DNA of 5,035 bases, taken from NCBI GenBank assembly GCA_023446675.1, contig JAEXPO010000612.1, positions 1-5,035 on the forward strand, read 5' to 3'. Position 1 is the first letter of the stretch; every line of letters begins with the position of its first letter. This document shows positions 1-5,024 of the stretch, piece after piece. Both the position numbers and the translations under genes were made by a program. Source of the stretch: Bacillota bacterium. Lineage in GTDB: Bacteria; Bacillota; Clostridia; DSM-8532. The notes beneath the pieces are model-generated. The model had not been told where the DNA came from. It saw only the letters and a list, made by a program, of their open reading frames with translations, and made no database searches.

Positions 1-308
1 ATCATGTATTTCGAAAACGCTTAGAGTGTTTTTTCAGCGAATTTTCGGATGTAAATGGAAAAATCGAAATATCAGGAAATGGAAGCGGTCAATATTTTCT
101 TCTCAGGTTCACCTCTGCTCCCGACCAGGCTCAGTTAATCAGTCAAGCATTGAAATACGGTGTTAGGGTTTATCCGACTATGCAATTTTGGCAAGAAAAA
201 GCCGCCTGCCCCCCTAACACACTCTTTTTAGGTTTTAGCAAAATTGACGTTGCAGATATACCGGATTGTGTACAAAGATTAAAGCAGGCTTGGGCAGAGT
301 GGCTATAA
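1..308 (+). CDS. MocR/PdxR-type regulator, C-terminal end only (5' end outside window)
   Basis: The frame is open from the window edge and ends at TAA 306-308, giving 101 complete codons. The peptide starts HVFRKRLECFF and ends LKQAWAEWL. It reads as the last part of the aminotransferase-fold domain of a GntR/MocR regulator. The H-x-x-R-x-R helix is followed by a small-domain strand (QYFLLRF), a helix, the turn YGVRVYPTMQFW, the strand NTLFLGFSKI, and a final helix with the pattern I-x-x-C-V-x-x-L-x-x-AW. Known members bind pyridoxal phosphate through a lysine upstream of this part and control vitamin B6, GABA or transport genes. The lysine and the winged helix lie outside the window, so the target cannot be told. 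The gene converges on the next one with only nine bases between stop codons, and I see no terminator hairpin there. The family is assigned by motif memory. A plain class I aminotransferase is the alternative, but the YP-T-x-x-FW turn favours MocR. Confidence 0.8.
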   Translation, partial: HVFRKRLECFFSEFSDVNGKIEISGNGSGQYFLLRFTSAPDQAQLISQALKYGVRVYPTMQFWQEKAACPPNTLFLGFSKIDVADIPDCVQRLKQAWAEWL

Positions 309-317
309 AACATATTT

Positions 318-2255
318 TCAGATCCGGTTCATCATGCCCACGCAGTCATAAAACGCAACTGTTTTAATCCATTCCCTGTTCTTTTTAAATAACGTGTGTG
401 CAAGGGTAACCACCACAAAATCACATTGCTTCAGCGTCTGCTCCAGCGACAGATTGGGAATGCCTTCTATTTCACTTAGCTCCACATGAGGCTCACAGCC
501 CACAACTTTGTAGCCCCGATCTCTTAGAATATGGCACAGTTCTATGGAAGGGCTCTCCCGCAGGTCATCCACATCCGTTTTATAGGCCAGTCCCAATACG
601 CCTATAACCTTTTCCCTGTTTCCTCCGATTTCCCGCTCCACCCTTTCCGCTACCCAGCGAGGCTTGCCATCGTTTCGCATACGGGCGGTGTAGATGAGCT
701 GAGCTTCTTCCTCGAACCGCTCATGAATGAACCAGGGGTCCACAGCTATACAGTGCCCGCCAACGCCTACCCCGGGGTTCATGATGTTTACCCTTGGATG
801 ACAGTTAGCCAGAGCAATCAGCTCAAAAGCATTAATATCCAGTCTATCGGCAATGACGGACAGTTCGTTTGCCAGTGCAATGTTCACATCCCTGTAGGTA
901 TTTTCAAAAAGCTTGCACATCTCGGCGGTTACAACATCGGTAAGCCGAACCTTTCCCTCCACCAGCACTCTTTCATAGAGGGCTCTGGCCAACCCGGCAG
1001 CCTCCGGCGTGGATGCACCGATTATCCGGTCATTGTTCCGGAGTTCCTCCAGCATACGACCCGGGATAACCCGTTCAGGACAGTGAACCGTATGAAATGT
1101 CTCCGCAGAGAGTCCGCTGGTTTCAGCCAAAATCAGAGACAGCTCCTGCGTGGTGCGCGGGGGCACCGTGGATTCGAGGATAACCAGGTTGCCCGGCACC
1201 ATTACTCTGCCCACCATTTGTCCCGCTTGCCTGACATATTTAAGCTCTGCCCGGCGTTTGCCTTGTTCCCCGTTAATAAAAGGCGTAGGAACACAGATGT
1301 AAAAAGCGTCCGCCGGCTGCAGCACCTCCCCAAAGGTGAGCCGTCCGCTTCCCATAGCTTTCTCCAACGCCTCCTGCAAACCGGGTTCAACTATATGTAC
1401 CCTTCCCTGCTGCAGCGTTTTCAGTACATTGGGGTTGGTATCAAAGCCCTGCACAGTGAAGCCTGCCAGTGCAAAGGTCACCGCAGTGGAAAGTCCGATA
1501 TACCCCAAACCGAGGACGGACAGGGTACGAATCCCGTATGCCCCGCCGGTTTTCGCCACAACCTTCCGAAAGCTTTCCACTATCTCCGCTGCCGAGCCTT
1601 TGCCCGGCCATTCGCCAAGATTCCCCTCCGCTGCCAGCCCGCCGTCTGCCAGAATTCGATAGGAGCCGCCTGCCAGTTCAGTATTATCACGTACCCGGAT
1701 AAGAGGGAGTTCATTCCCGCGCTCCCGCTCCAGCTGCACCCGCAGCGCCTTAATACCTTCCAGAAGTTCATTGGCATGGGGTAAAAGCGCCACGCCAAAT
1801 TCAATAATAAAAGGATCTTCTTTTTCAGTTTTCATTTCCAGCTTCCTTTCTACAGACCCATGCAAATAGGGATGCTCCCGCAGCAGCCGGCGTACACCGA
1901 ACCCTGCGCTTCCCTCTTCCTCACTGATGTTATACAGGGTTCCAATCACGCTCTGAAGAGAGATTAAGGCATCAATATCTTTTTTTAAAGCCTTGAGTCG
2001 GTCAGCGAGGACGCCACGGGCAATGAGACGATCATCGGACTTAAGAATACGGTTGGCCTCGGTTACGGTAAACCCCAGATTTTTAAGCATCAGAATCTGC
2101 TCCAGCCGCATCAACTGAGCCTCACCATAGTAGCGGTAGTTGGAGTTTTCACGTCGTATGCTGTCCAGCACACCAACTTCCTCATAATACCGCAGCGTCC
2201 GTCTGGAGATACCGTACCTGCGGGCCGTTTCACCAATACCGATCACCTTTTCCAT
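318..2255 (-). CDS. MerR regulator / FlhA-like module / UDP-N-acetylmannosamine dehydrogenase fusion
   Basis: A 645-residue protein in one uninterrupted frame. Residues 5-75 are a MerR winged helix-turn-helix (GISRRTLRYYEEVG, then NYRYY and LKNLGFT). Residues 83-110 form the usual dimer coiled coil. Residues 147-242 resemble the first cytoplasmic subdomain of FlhA: EFG-x-x-LLP, a helix with IKALRVQL, then LPLIRVRDN at 183-191 and SYRI at 198-201. Residues 244-643 are a full nucleotide-sugar dehydrogenase closest to WecC, which oxidises UDP-ManNAc to UDP-ManNAcA with two NAD+. They include GLGYIG 249-254 (NAD), CVPTPF 321-326, CPERVIPG from 392, K448 in the CKLFENTYRDVN motif, catalytic C502 in VGVGGHCIAVDPW, and the YKTDVDDLRESP motif from 558. 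All expected catalytic residues are present, so activity is likely. The chosen ATG has AGGGAG seven bases upstream. A GTG at 2279 (653 residues) and an ATG at 2261 are alternatives in the same frame. Combining DNA binding with an enzyme suggests a sensor or trigger enzyme; that is inference. Confidence 0.9.
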   Translation of the reverse strand: MEKVIGIGETARRYGISRRTLRYYEEVGVLDSIRRENSNYRYYGEAQLMRLEQILMLKNLGFTVTEANRILKSDDRLIARGVLADRLKALKKDIDALISLQSVIGTLYNISEEEGSAGFGVRRLLREHPYLHGSVERKLEMKTEKEDPFIIEFGVALLPHANELLEGIKALRVQLERERGNELPLIRVRDNTELAGGSYRILADGGLAAEGNLGEWPGKGSAAEIVESFRKVVAKTGGAYGIRTLSVLGLGYIGLSTAVTFALAGFTVQGFDTNPNVLKTLQQGRVHIVEPGLQEALEKAMGSGRLTFGEVLQPADAFYICVPTPFINGEQGKRRAELKYVRQAGQMVGRVMVPGNLVILESTVPPRTTQELSLILAETSGLSAETFHTVHCPERVIPGRMLEELRNNDRIIGASTPEAAGLARALYERVLVEGKVRLTDVVTAEMCKLFENTYRDVNIALANELSVIADRLDINAFELIALANCHPRVNIMNPGVGVGGHCIAVDPWFIHERFEEEAQLIYTARMRNDGKPRWVAERVEREIGGNREKVIGVLGLAYKTDVDDLRESPSIELCHILRDRGYKVVGCEPHVELSEIEGIPNLSLEQTLKQCDFVVVTLAHTLFKKNREWIKTVAFYDCVGMMNRI

Positions 2256-2299
2256 CCTCATTCTCCCTGTTAACCTCACTCTACCTCTTCGTCTATTTT

Positions 2300-2313
2300 A
2301 GGAAGCGCTTCCT
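2300..2313. repeat. 14-base perfect palindrome in the leader of the fusion gene
   Basis: AGGAAGCGCTTCCT is a perfect palindrome. It starts about nine bases downstream of the TATAAT box on the minus strand, so it would cover roughly the first bases of the transcript. It could be a second operator for the encoded MerR domain or another regulator. It has no loop, so as RNA it would form only a weak hairpin. Binding is not shown. Confidence 0.4.
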
Positions 2314-2321
2314 TATTTCCG

Positions 2322-2352
2322 ATTATAAACATTACCGCGGCGTGAGTGTCAA
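2322..2352 (-). promoter_or_regulatory. MerR-type promoter (19-base spacer) for the fusion gene
   Basis: On the minus strand TTGACA (2352-2347) and TATAAT (2327-2322) both match the sigma-70/sigma-A consensus perfectly, with a 19-base spacer instead of 17. Overlong 19-20 base spacers are the hallmark of promoters that MerR proteins activate by untwisting DNA. The spacer region carries an imperfect dyad (2329-2349, 7 of 10 pairs matching, centre near 2339), where a MerR dimer would sit. The gene just downstream encodes a MerR domain, so autoregulation is the natural reading. The expected start of transcription is near 2315, leaving a leader of about 60 bases. Confidence 0.75.
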
Positions 2353-2453
2353 TAGCGAGCAAATTTCTTTTTAACAGAGTAGGGGAAATAAATGACACTC
2401 CATTTCATTTTACCTTCTAATTGTTTTATTTCACCATCAAATTCGTATTCCAT
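2349..2453 (-). pseudogene. Truncated DUF1905-like gene start (34 codons)
   Basis: An ATG at 2453 has AAGGTGG five or six bases upstream and opens a 34-residue frame beginning MEYEFDGEIKQLEG and ending YFPYSVKKKFARY before TGA. This resembles the N-terminus of DUF1905 proteins as I remember them: a first strand of the type x-F-x-G-E-I, then a strand running into FPYDVKKEFG. The family normally continues for 60 or more residues with a G-x-V-K-V-x-G-T-I-x-G stretch, and none of the frames beyond the stop continues that pattern. The stop codon lies inside the -35 box of the fusion gene's promoter, so the homology ends exactly where the neighbouring unit begins. The best reading is a remnant cut by a past rearrangement. 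A genuine 34-residue peptide is possible. Family assignment rests on a short match. Confidence 0.5.
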
Positions 2454-2575
2454 AATTCCCACCTTACCATTTTACGTAATTTGAAATCAAGTACATTACT
2501 TATGCCTTGCTTTCTGAACATCCGATCACGTACCTTTCTAAAGTCCCCATTGGAAGATACCATAAGCAGAAACAT
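2426..2575 (-). CDS. Possible small unknown protein (49 codons)
   Basis: A short frame starts MFLLMVSSNGDFRKVRDRMF and runs to TAA at 2428-2426, overlapping the start of the DUF1905-like remnant in another frame. AAGGG lies directly before the first ATG (too close) and about 12 bases before the second ATG at codon 5 (somewhat far), so initiation is doubtful. The middle is basic and looks helical (FRKVRDRMFRKQG). I recognise no family. A second frame over the same DNA is also open for about 40 codons, so this one may be chance or the tail of a decayed gene. The rest of 2576-2646 holds only a weak five-pair hairpin (near 2623-2636) with no T-run and no recognisable gene. Confidence 0.2.
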   Translation of the reverse strand: MFLLMVSSNGDFRKVRDRMFRKQGISNVLDFKLRKMVRWELWNTNLMVK

Positions 2576-2646
2576 CCCTTTTTATAGATAATCTTAGCGG
2601 CTGATTTCGTAAAGTGAAACTTTTTGCTTACGCAAAGGGCTGTCCA

Positions 2647-3501
2647 TTAAAATTCATTTTCATGGCTTTTGAAGAAATTATAATACATACGCACATTTTC
2701 CAGCTCCGTCCATCGCTTTATGTCAACAGGGTTCTCATCCAGGCTATAGATTTTAGCGCCCCTCATGGCAAGCAGAAACGGCGAATGGGTTGAAATAATA
2801 AACTGACAGTCCATATAGCCTGCGAAATCCTCAATGAGCTTCATAAGCTCGATTTGACGCCTTGGGGACAGGCTGTTTTCAGGCTCATCCAATAAGTAAA
2901 GCCCGTTTTCACCTATTTTTTCGGTAAAATACCGGTAGGCGCTTTCTCCGTTTGAATATTCCCGGACGTTGTCAATAAGCTCGTTTCTGACAAACCGTGA
3001 CTGGGTTTTACTTTTGGCGCGATTGGCTCGACTAAGCTTATCATAGTCTTCAATAGATTTTACTGTAAAATGGGAATATTTTGCGTCCAGATATTCGTCA
3101 AAAAGCTTGTCCCTTTTATTATCAATGCCGTCATTGAGGCTTCGGATATTCAGCATATAGTCAAATACATCATCGCTGGTGATAATCCTGCTGCTTTCGG
3201 GAAGCTCGGCTTCAAGGTTCATACGACACATTTTCACATAGTCGGGAAAGAAATTGGATCGGTTATAGCTAGAATCCCGGCTTAAGCCTGCCTTTTCAGC
3301 TATAACATTTAACGCGGTTGATTTTCCTGAGCCGTTGCCACCGTACAAAATGGTAACCGGTTCAAAATCAAGTCTTTCAAGGCCATGCTTCGATAAAATT
3401 TTAAAGGGATAAAAGGAGTCGTAGCACGTTCTTGCTATTGACATAAAAAACTGAAACTCCATATCCTCGTTTGGTAATGTAAAATTATCCAGATAAATCA
3501 T
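2647..3501 (-). CDS. Predicted ATPase, RecF/ABC-type AAA family
   Basis: A 284-residue soluble protein with a complete ABC/SMC-type nucleotide-binding site. It has Walker A GGNGSGKST at residues 54-62, an ABC-like signature YSNGES at 182-187, and Walker B LYLLDEPE at 201-208 followed by NSLSP (D-loop region). The switch histidine is H239 in ISTHSPF. The insert between Walker A and the signature (about 63-180) is charged and helical but too short for a long coiled coil. Such stand-alone predicted ATPases (COG3910-like, from memory) often have no known role; relatives act in DNA repair or phage defence. There is no membrane segment or permease, so it is not a transporter subunit. The ATG has a GTGAGG site about seven bases upstream and overlaps the stop of the preceding open frame (TAATG), which points to translational coupling within an operon led by the XRE gene. 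The substrate or partner cannot be told. Confidence 0.85.
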   Translation of the reverse strand: MIYLDNFTLPNEDMEFQFFMSIARTCYDSFYPFKILSKHGLERLDFEPVTILYGGNGSGKSTALNVIAEKAGLSRDSSYNRSNFFPDYVKMCRMNLEAELPESSRIITSDDVFDYMLNIRSLNDGIDNKRDKLFDEYLDAKYSHFTVKSIEDYDKLSRANRAKSKTQSRFVRNELIDNVREYSNGESAYRYFTEKIGENGLYLLDEPENSLSPRRQIELMKLIEDFAGYMDCQFIISTHSPFLLAMRGAKIYSLDENPVDIKRWTELENVRMYYNFFKSHENEF

Positions 3502-3707
3502 TATAAAACCTCACTTAACAGCGCCATACCATGCCACTGTCTCATTACGGACAATAAGGCTTCCGTATATTCCCCTCCATGCTTGAAGCTTTTAAAGGCT
3601 TTTGTTGTTTTCCTGCCAGATTTGACAAGCGCGGATTGACCGTAGGAATTATGTATGCGAAGGTATACTTCAAGCTTTGGGATAGGGAGCCTTAATACCT
3701 GTTCTGT
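3501..3707 (-). pseudogene. Start-less, coding-like open frame between XRE gene and ATPase
   Basis: A 68-codon frame is open after the in-frame TAA at 3710-3708 and ends at TAA 3503-3501, which shares its last base with the ATPase ATG (TAATG). The peptide looks protein-like: LPIPKLEVYLRIHNSYGQSA, later KHGGEYTEALLSVMRQWHGMALLSEVL. There is no ATG or GTG before an internal methionine at codon 55, and no clear ribosome binding site at the left end. It overlaps the 3' end of the XRE gene by 38 bases in the +1 frame. The XRE protein itself ends in a normal way for its family, so this is unlikely to be its lost C-terminus. I read it as the 3' remnant of a gene that was once coupled to the ATPase. 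An unusual start or a +1 shift from the XRE frame are alternatives. I recognise no family. Confidence 0.35.
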
Positions 3708-3888
3708 TTAGAATATAATCAGTGCTTGTATTGTGCAGGTCCGCCAGCTTAATTAAAATAATTGTGGGAATATCTACTTCTCCGCGTTCATAATTGCTGT
3801 ATATTCTTTGACTGCAGTTGAGATATGCCGCGACCTGAGTTTGTGTCATATCCTTATCTTCCCGCAAATTTCTTATTCTCTGGTACAT
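3670..3888 (-). CDS. XRE/Cro-CI family transcriptional regulator, 72 residues
   Basis: A compact single-domain repressor. Residues 4-60 form the five-helix HTH_3 fold. LREDKDMTQTQVAAYL is the first part with helix 2, and NCSQRIYSNYERGEVDIP contains the recognition helix (Q-R-x-Y-S-N-Y-E-R-G). IILIKLADLHNTSTDYILNRTG closes the fold, and the protein ends PYPKA, a tail typical of 65-75 residue clostridial regulators of this type, so it is complete. The ATG at 3888 has GAGGTG eight bases upstream. It is the first gene of a minus-strand operon with the ATPase. Upstream lie a TATAAT box and a large double operator, so it most likely represses its own transcription and perhaps that of the divergent exporter gene. 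The signal that releases it is unknown. Confidence 0.88.
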   Translation of the reverse strand: MYQRIRNLREDKDMTQTQVAAYLNCSQRIYSNYERGEVDIPTIILIKLADLHNTSTDYILNRTGIKAPYPKA

Positions 3889-3908
3889 AATCCTGTCACC
3901 TCAAGATT

Positions 3909-3937
3909 ATTATAGGTTAGCGAAAATATCGCTATTG
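3909..3937 (-). promoter_or_regulatory. Probable promoter of the XRE-ATPase operon, overlapped by an operator
   Basis: On the minus strand a perfect TATAAT lies at 3914-3909, about 20 bases before the XRE start codon. At 17-18 bases upstream the hexamer is CAATAG/TCAATA, only a poor -35 match, so the box position is uncertain. The first operator half (3918-3934) fills the region between -35 and -10, where a bound repressor would block RNA polymerase. Confidence 0.55.
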
Positions 3938-3961
3938 ACTCCTAGCGATATTTTCGCTAAC
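3916..3961. promoter_or_regulatory. Perfect 19-base inverted repeat: twin operators
   Basis: GTTAGCGAAAATATCGCTA (3916-3934) is repeated as its exact reverse complement at 3943-3961 after an eight-base gap (TTGACTCC). Each arm is itself near-symmetric: TAGCGA-5-TCGCTA at 3918-3934 and again at 3943-3959. This gives two equal 17-base dyads centred 25 bases apart, about two and a half helical turns. The spacing suits two repressor dimers. The site lies between the XRE gene and the exporter gene. A long cruciform or terminator is less likely because the stem is followed by no T-run in either direction. Confidence 0.8.
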
Positions 3962-3977
3962 GTGAATTTCTCTCCTG

Positions 3978-3990
3978 TGCCCATGGGGCA
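3978..3990. repeat. Small GC-rich dyad in the exporter upstream region
   Basis: TGCCC-ATG-GGGCA is a perfect five-pair inverted repeat just before the likely -35 box of the exporter promoter. It could be an activator or repressor site. At this size it may also be chance. Confidence 0.25.
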
Positions 3991-3997
3991 AACCTTC

Positions 3998-4026
3998 TTG
4001 ACTCTTACCGGCAAGTGGTGTAGATT
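3998..4026 (+). promoter_or_regulatory. Likely promoter of the DMT exporter gene
   Basis: TTGACT (3998-4003, five of six matches) is followed after 17 bases by TAGATT (4021-4026, four of six). This would start RNA near 4033 and give a leader of about 60 bases. A second TTGACT at 3935-3940 lies between the two operators, also on the plus strand, but its best -10 (TAACGT, 3958-3963) is weaker. If that one is used, the exporter would be under direct XRE control. Confidence 0.45.
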
Positions 4027-4078
4027 GTTCATAAAACAATTTTGCGCTGTCGTCTTAACCATAACAGCCGTATTGTCC

Positions 4079-4084
4079 GGAGGT
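4079..4084 (+). promoter_or_regulatory. Strong ribosome binding site that fixes a TTG start
   Basis: GGAGGT lies seven bases before the TTG at 4092. This nearly perfect anti-16S match with ideal spacing makes TTG the start, since no ATG or GTG lies near it in frame. Confidence 0.8.
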
Positions 4085-4091
4085 CGTCCTA

Positions 4092-5024
4092 TTGAGTAAA
4101 AAAGCAGCCTATTTGTCCATATTATCTGGTGCGGCATTATGGGGAATCATCGGATTTTTTGCCAATCATCTTTATGCGCTGGGCTTTTCCTCGGTACAGG
4201 TTGTTGCCGTACGAAACCTAACCTCCGCCCTGTTTCTTGTGATTTACCTTTTTATAAAGGATCGCCGTCTGCTTAAAATCCGTGTCAGGGACTTCAAGTA
4301 TTTTATCGGCACCGGCATTATAAGCATTGCGCTTTTCAATCTGTGCATGTTTCAAACCATTCAGGAAACCTCCATTTCCATTGCGGCGGTTCTTTTATAT
4401 ACGGCCCCTGCGTTTGTCGCGGTGCTTTCCAGGCTGCTGTTCAAGGAAACCCTTACACCTCTTAAGATTACGGCGCTTTTCGTCACTTTGGCAGGCTGTG
4501 CCTTTGTGGTTGGGCTCCTGCCTGACTTCAAGGGAACTATCTCGCCTCAGGGCCTGCTGTTGGGCCTTGGCTCGGGCTTCTTTTACGCGCTATACAGCAT
4601 TTTTGGAAAATACGCCTTAAAAAAATACGATACCCTGACAGTCACAACCTACACCTTTCTCTTTGCCGCTGTTGCCGTTACACCTTTCAGTGGTGTGAGG
4701 GACATGGCCCCCTTGTTCTTAAGCCCACAGGCCTTACTGTATATCGTCGGCTTAAGCCTTTTTTCCACTGTACTGGCTTTTGTCCTTTACACAAAGGGCC
4801 TCACGGTGGTAGAGTCCAGCCGCGCTTCCATTATTGCCACCATCGAGCCGGTGGTAGCCGCCTTTACAGGCTTCCTGGTCTTTGGAGAACGTCTCCAGCT
4901 ATGGCAGTATTTTGGTATCGCTCTTGTTCTGGCATCCATCATTCTGGTTCAGGAAATCCCTGGCGGAAAAAAAGGAACGACTTCTGAAACAGGCCTGGCT
5001 GAAAAGAAAAAGGCGGCCGTTTAA
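4092..5024 (+). CDS. EamA/DMT-superfamily transporter (RhaT/YdcZ-like drug/metabolite exporter)
   Basis: A 310-residue inner-membrane protein with two tandem EamA repeats of five helices each. Likely membrane segments are near residues 7-27, 35-55, 69-89, 94-115, 124-143, 152-172, 183-200, 213-233, 245-265 and 269-288. The repeats show the expected internal similarity: ISIAAVLLYTAPAFVAVLSRLLFKETLT in the first half matches SRASIIATIEPVVAAFTGFLVFGERLQ in the second, each with the proline in helix 4 and the E-T/E-R at its end. The tail (290-310) is lysine-rich and cytoplasmic. Members move amino acids, metabolites or drugs, usually outward; the substrate cannot be read from the sequence. Length is normal and the gene is intact. 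It is transcribed away from the XRE-ATPase operon and shares its control region. The 11 bases after the stop hold no visible feature. Confidence 0.9.
   Translation: MSKKAAYLSILSGAALWGIIGFFANHLYALGFSSVQVVAVRNLTSALFLVIYLFIKDRRLLKIRVRDFKYFIGTGIISIALFNLCMFQTIQETSISIAAVLLYTAPAFVAVLSRLLFKETLTPLKITALFVTLAGCAFVVGLLPDFKGTISPQGLLLGLGSGFFYALYSIFGKYALKKYDTLTVTTYTFLFAAVAVTPFSGVRDMAPLFLSPQALLYIVGLSLFSTVLAFVLYTKGLTVVESSRASIIATIEPVVAAFTGFLVFGERLQLWQYFGIALVLASIILVQEIPGGKKGTTSETGLAEKKKAAV

Noticed and set aside
531..1784. Long plus-strand open frame (417 codons) opposite the dehydrogenase
   Set aside because: It lies wholly antisense to a gene with clear domains and catalytic motifs. Its peptide has no domain, is rich in H, R, S and P, and has no ribosome binding site. 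It is a codon-bias shadow.
1202..1804. Shorter frames on both strands inside the fusion gene
   Set aside because: All overlap the dehydrogenase or FlhA-like coding sequence in other frames and show no family resemblance.
2281..2348. A 24-codon minus-strand frame after the DUF1905-like stop (DTHAAVMFIIGNKEALPK region) as continuation by frameshift
   Set aside because: It does not resemble the missing part of DUF1905, and it runs through the promoter and palindrome, so it is probably chance.
2623..2636. TTTGC-GTAA-GCAAA hairpin after the ATPase stop as a terminator
   Set aside because: Only five mostly A-T pairs, and no T-run follows on either strand. Too weak to call.
3070..3285. Plus-strand frame inside the ATPase gene
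   Set aside because: It is antisense to the signature and linker part of the ATPase, with no start signal or recognisable motif.
3916..3961. CRISPR or transposon-end interpretation of the inverted repeat
   Set aside because: There are only two arms, inverted, eight bases apart, with no transposase, target duplication or further repeats. Operators between divergent genes explain it better.
3910..4137. Minus-strand frame covering the operators and exporter start
   Set aside because: It runs through the perfect inverted repeat and the exporter's ribosome binding site, and its peptide looks random.
4327..4620. Plus-strand frame inside the exporter gene
   Set aside because: It is out of frame with a well-supported membrane protein. 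Its arginine- and cysteine-rich peptide is a typical shadow.
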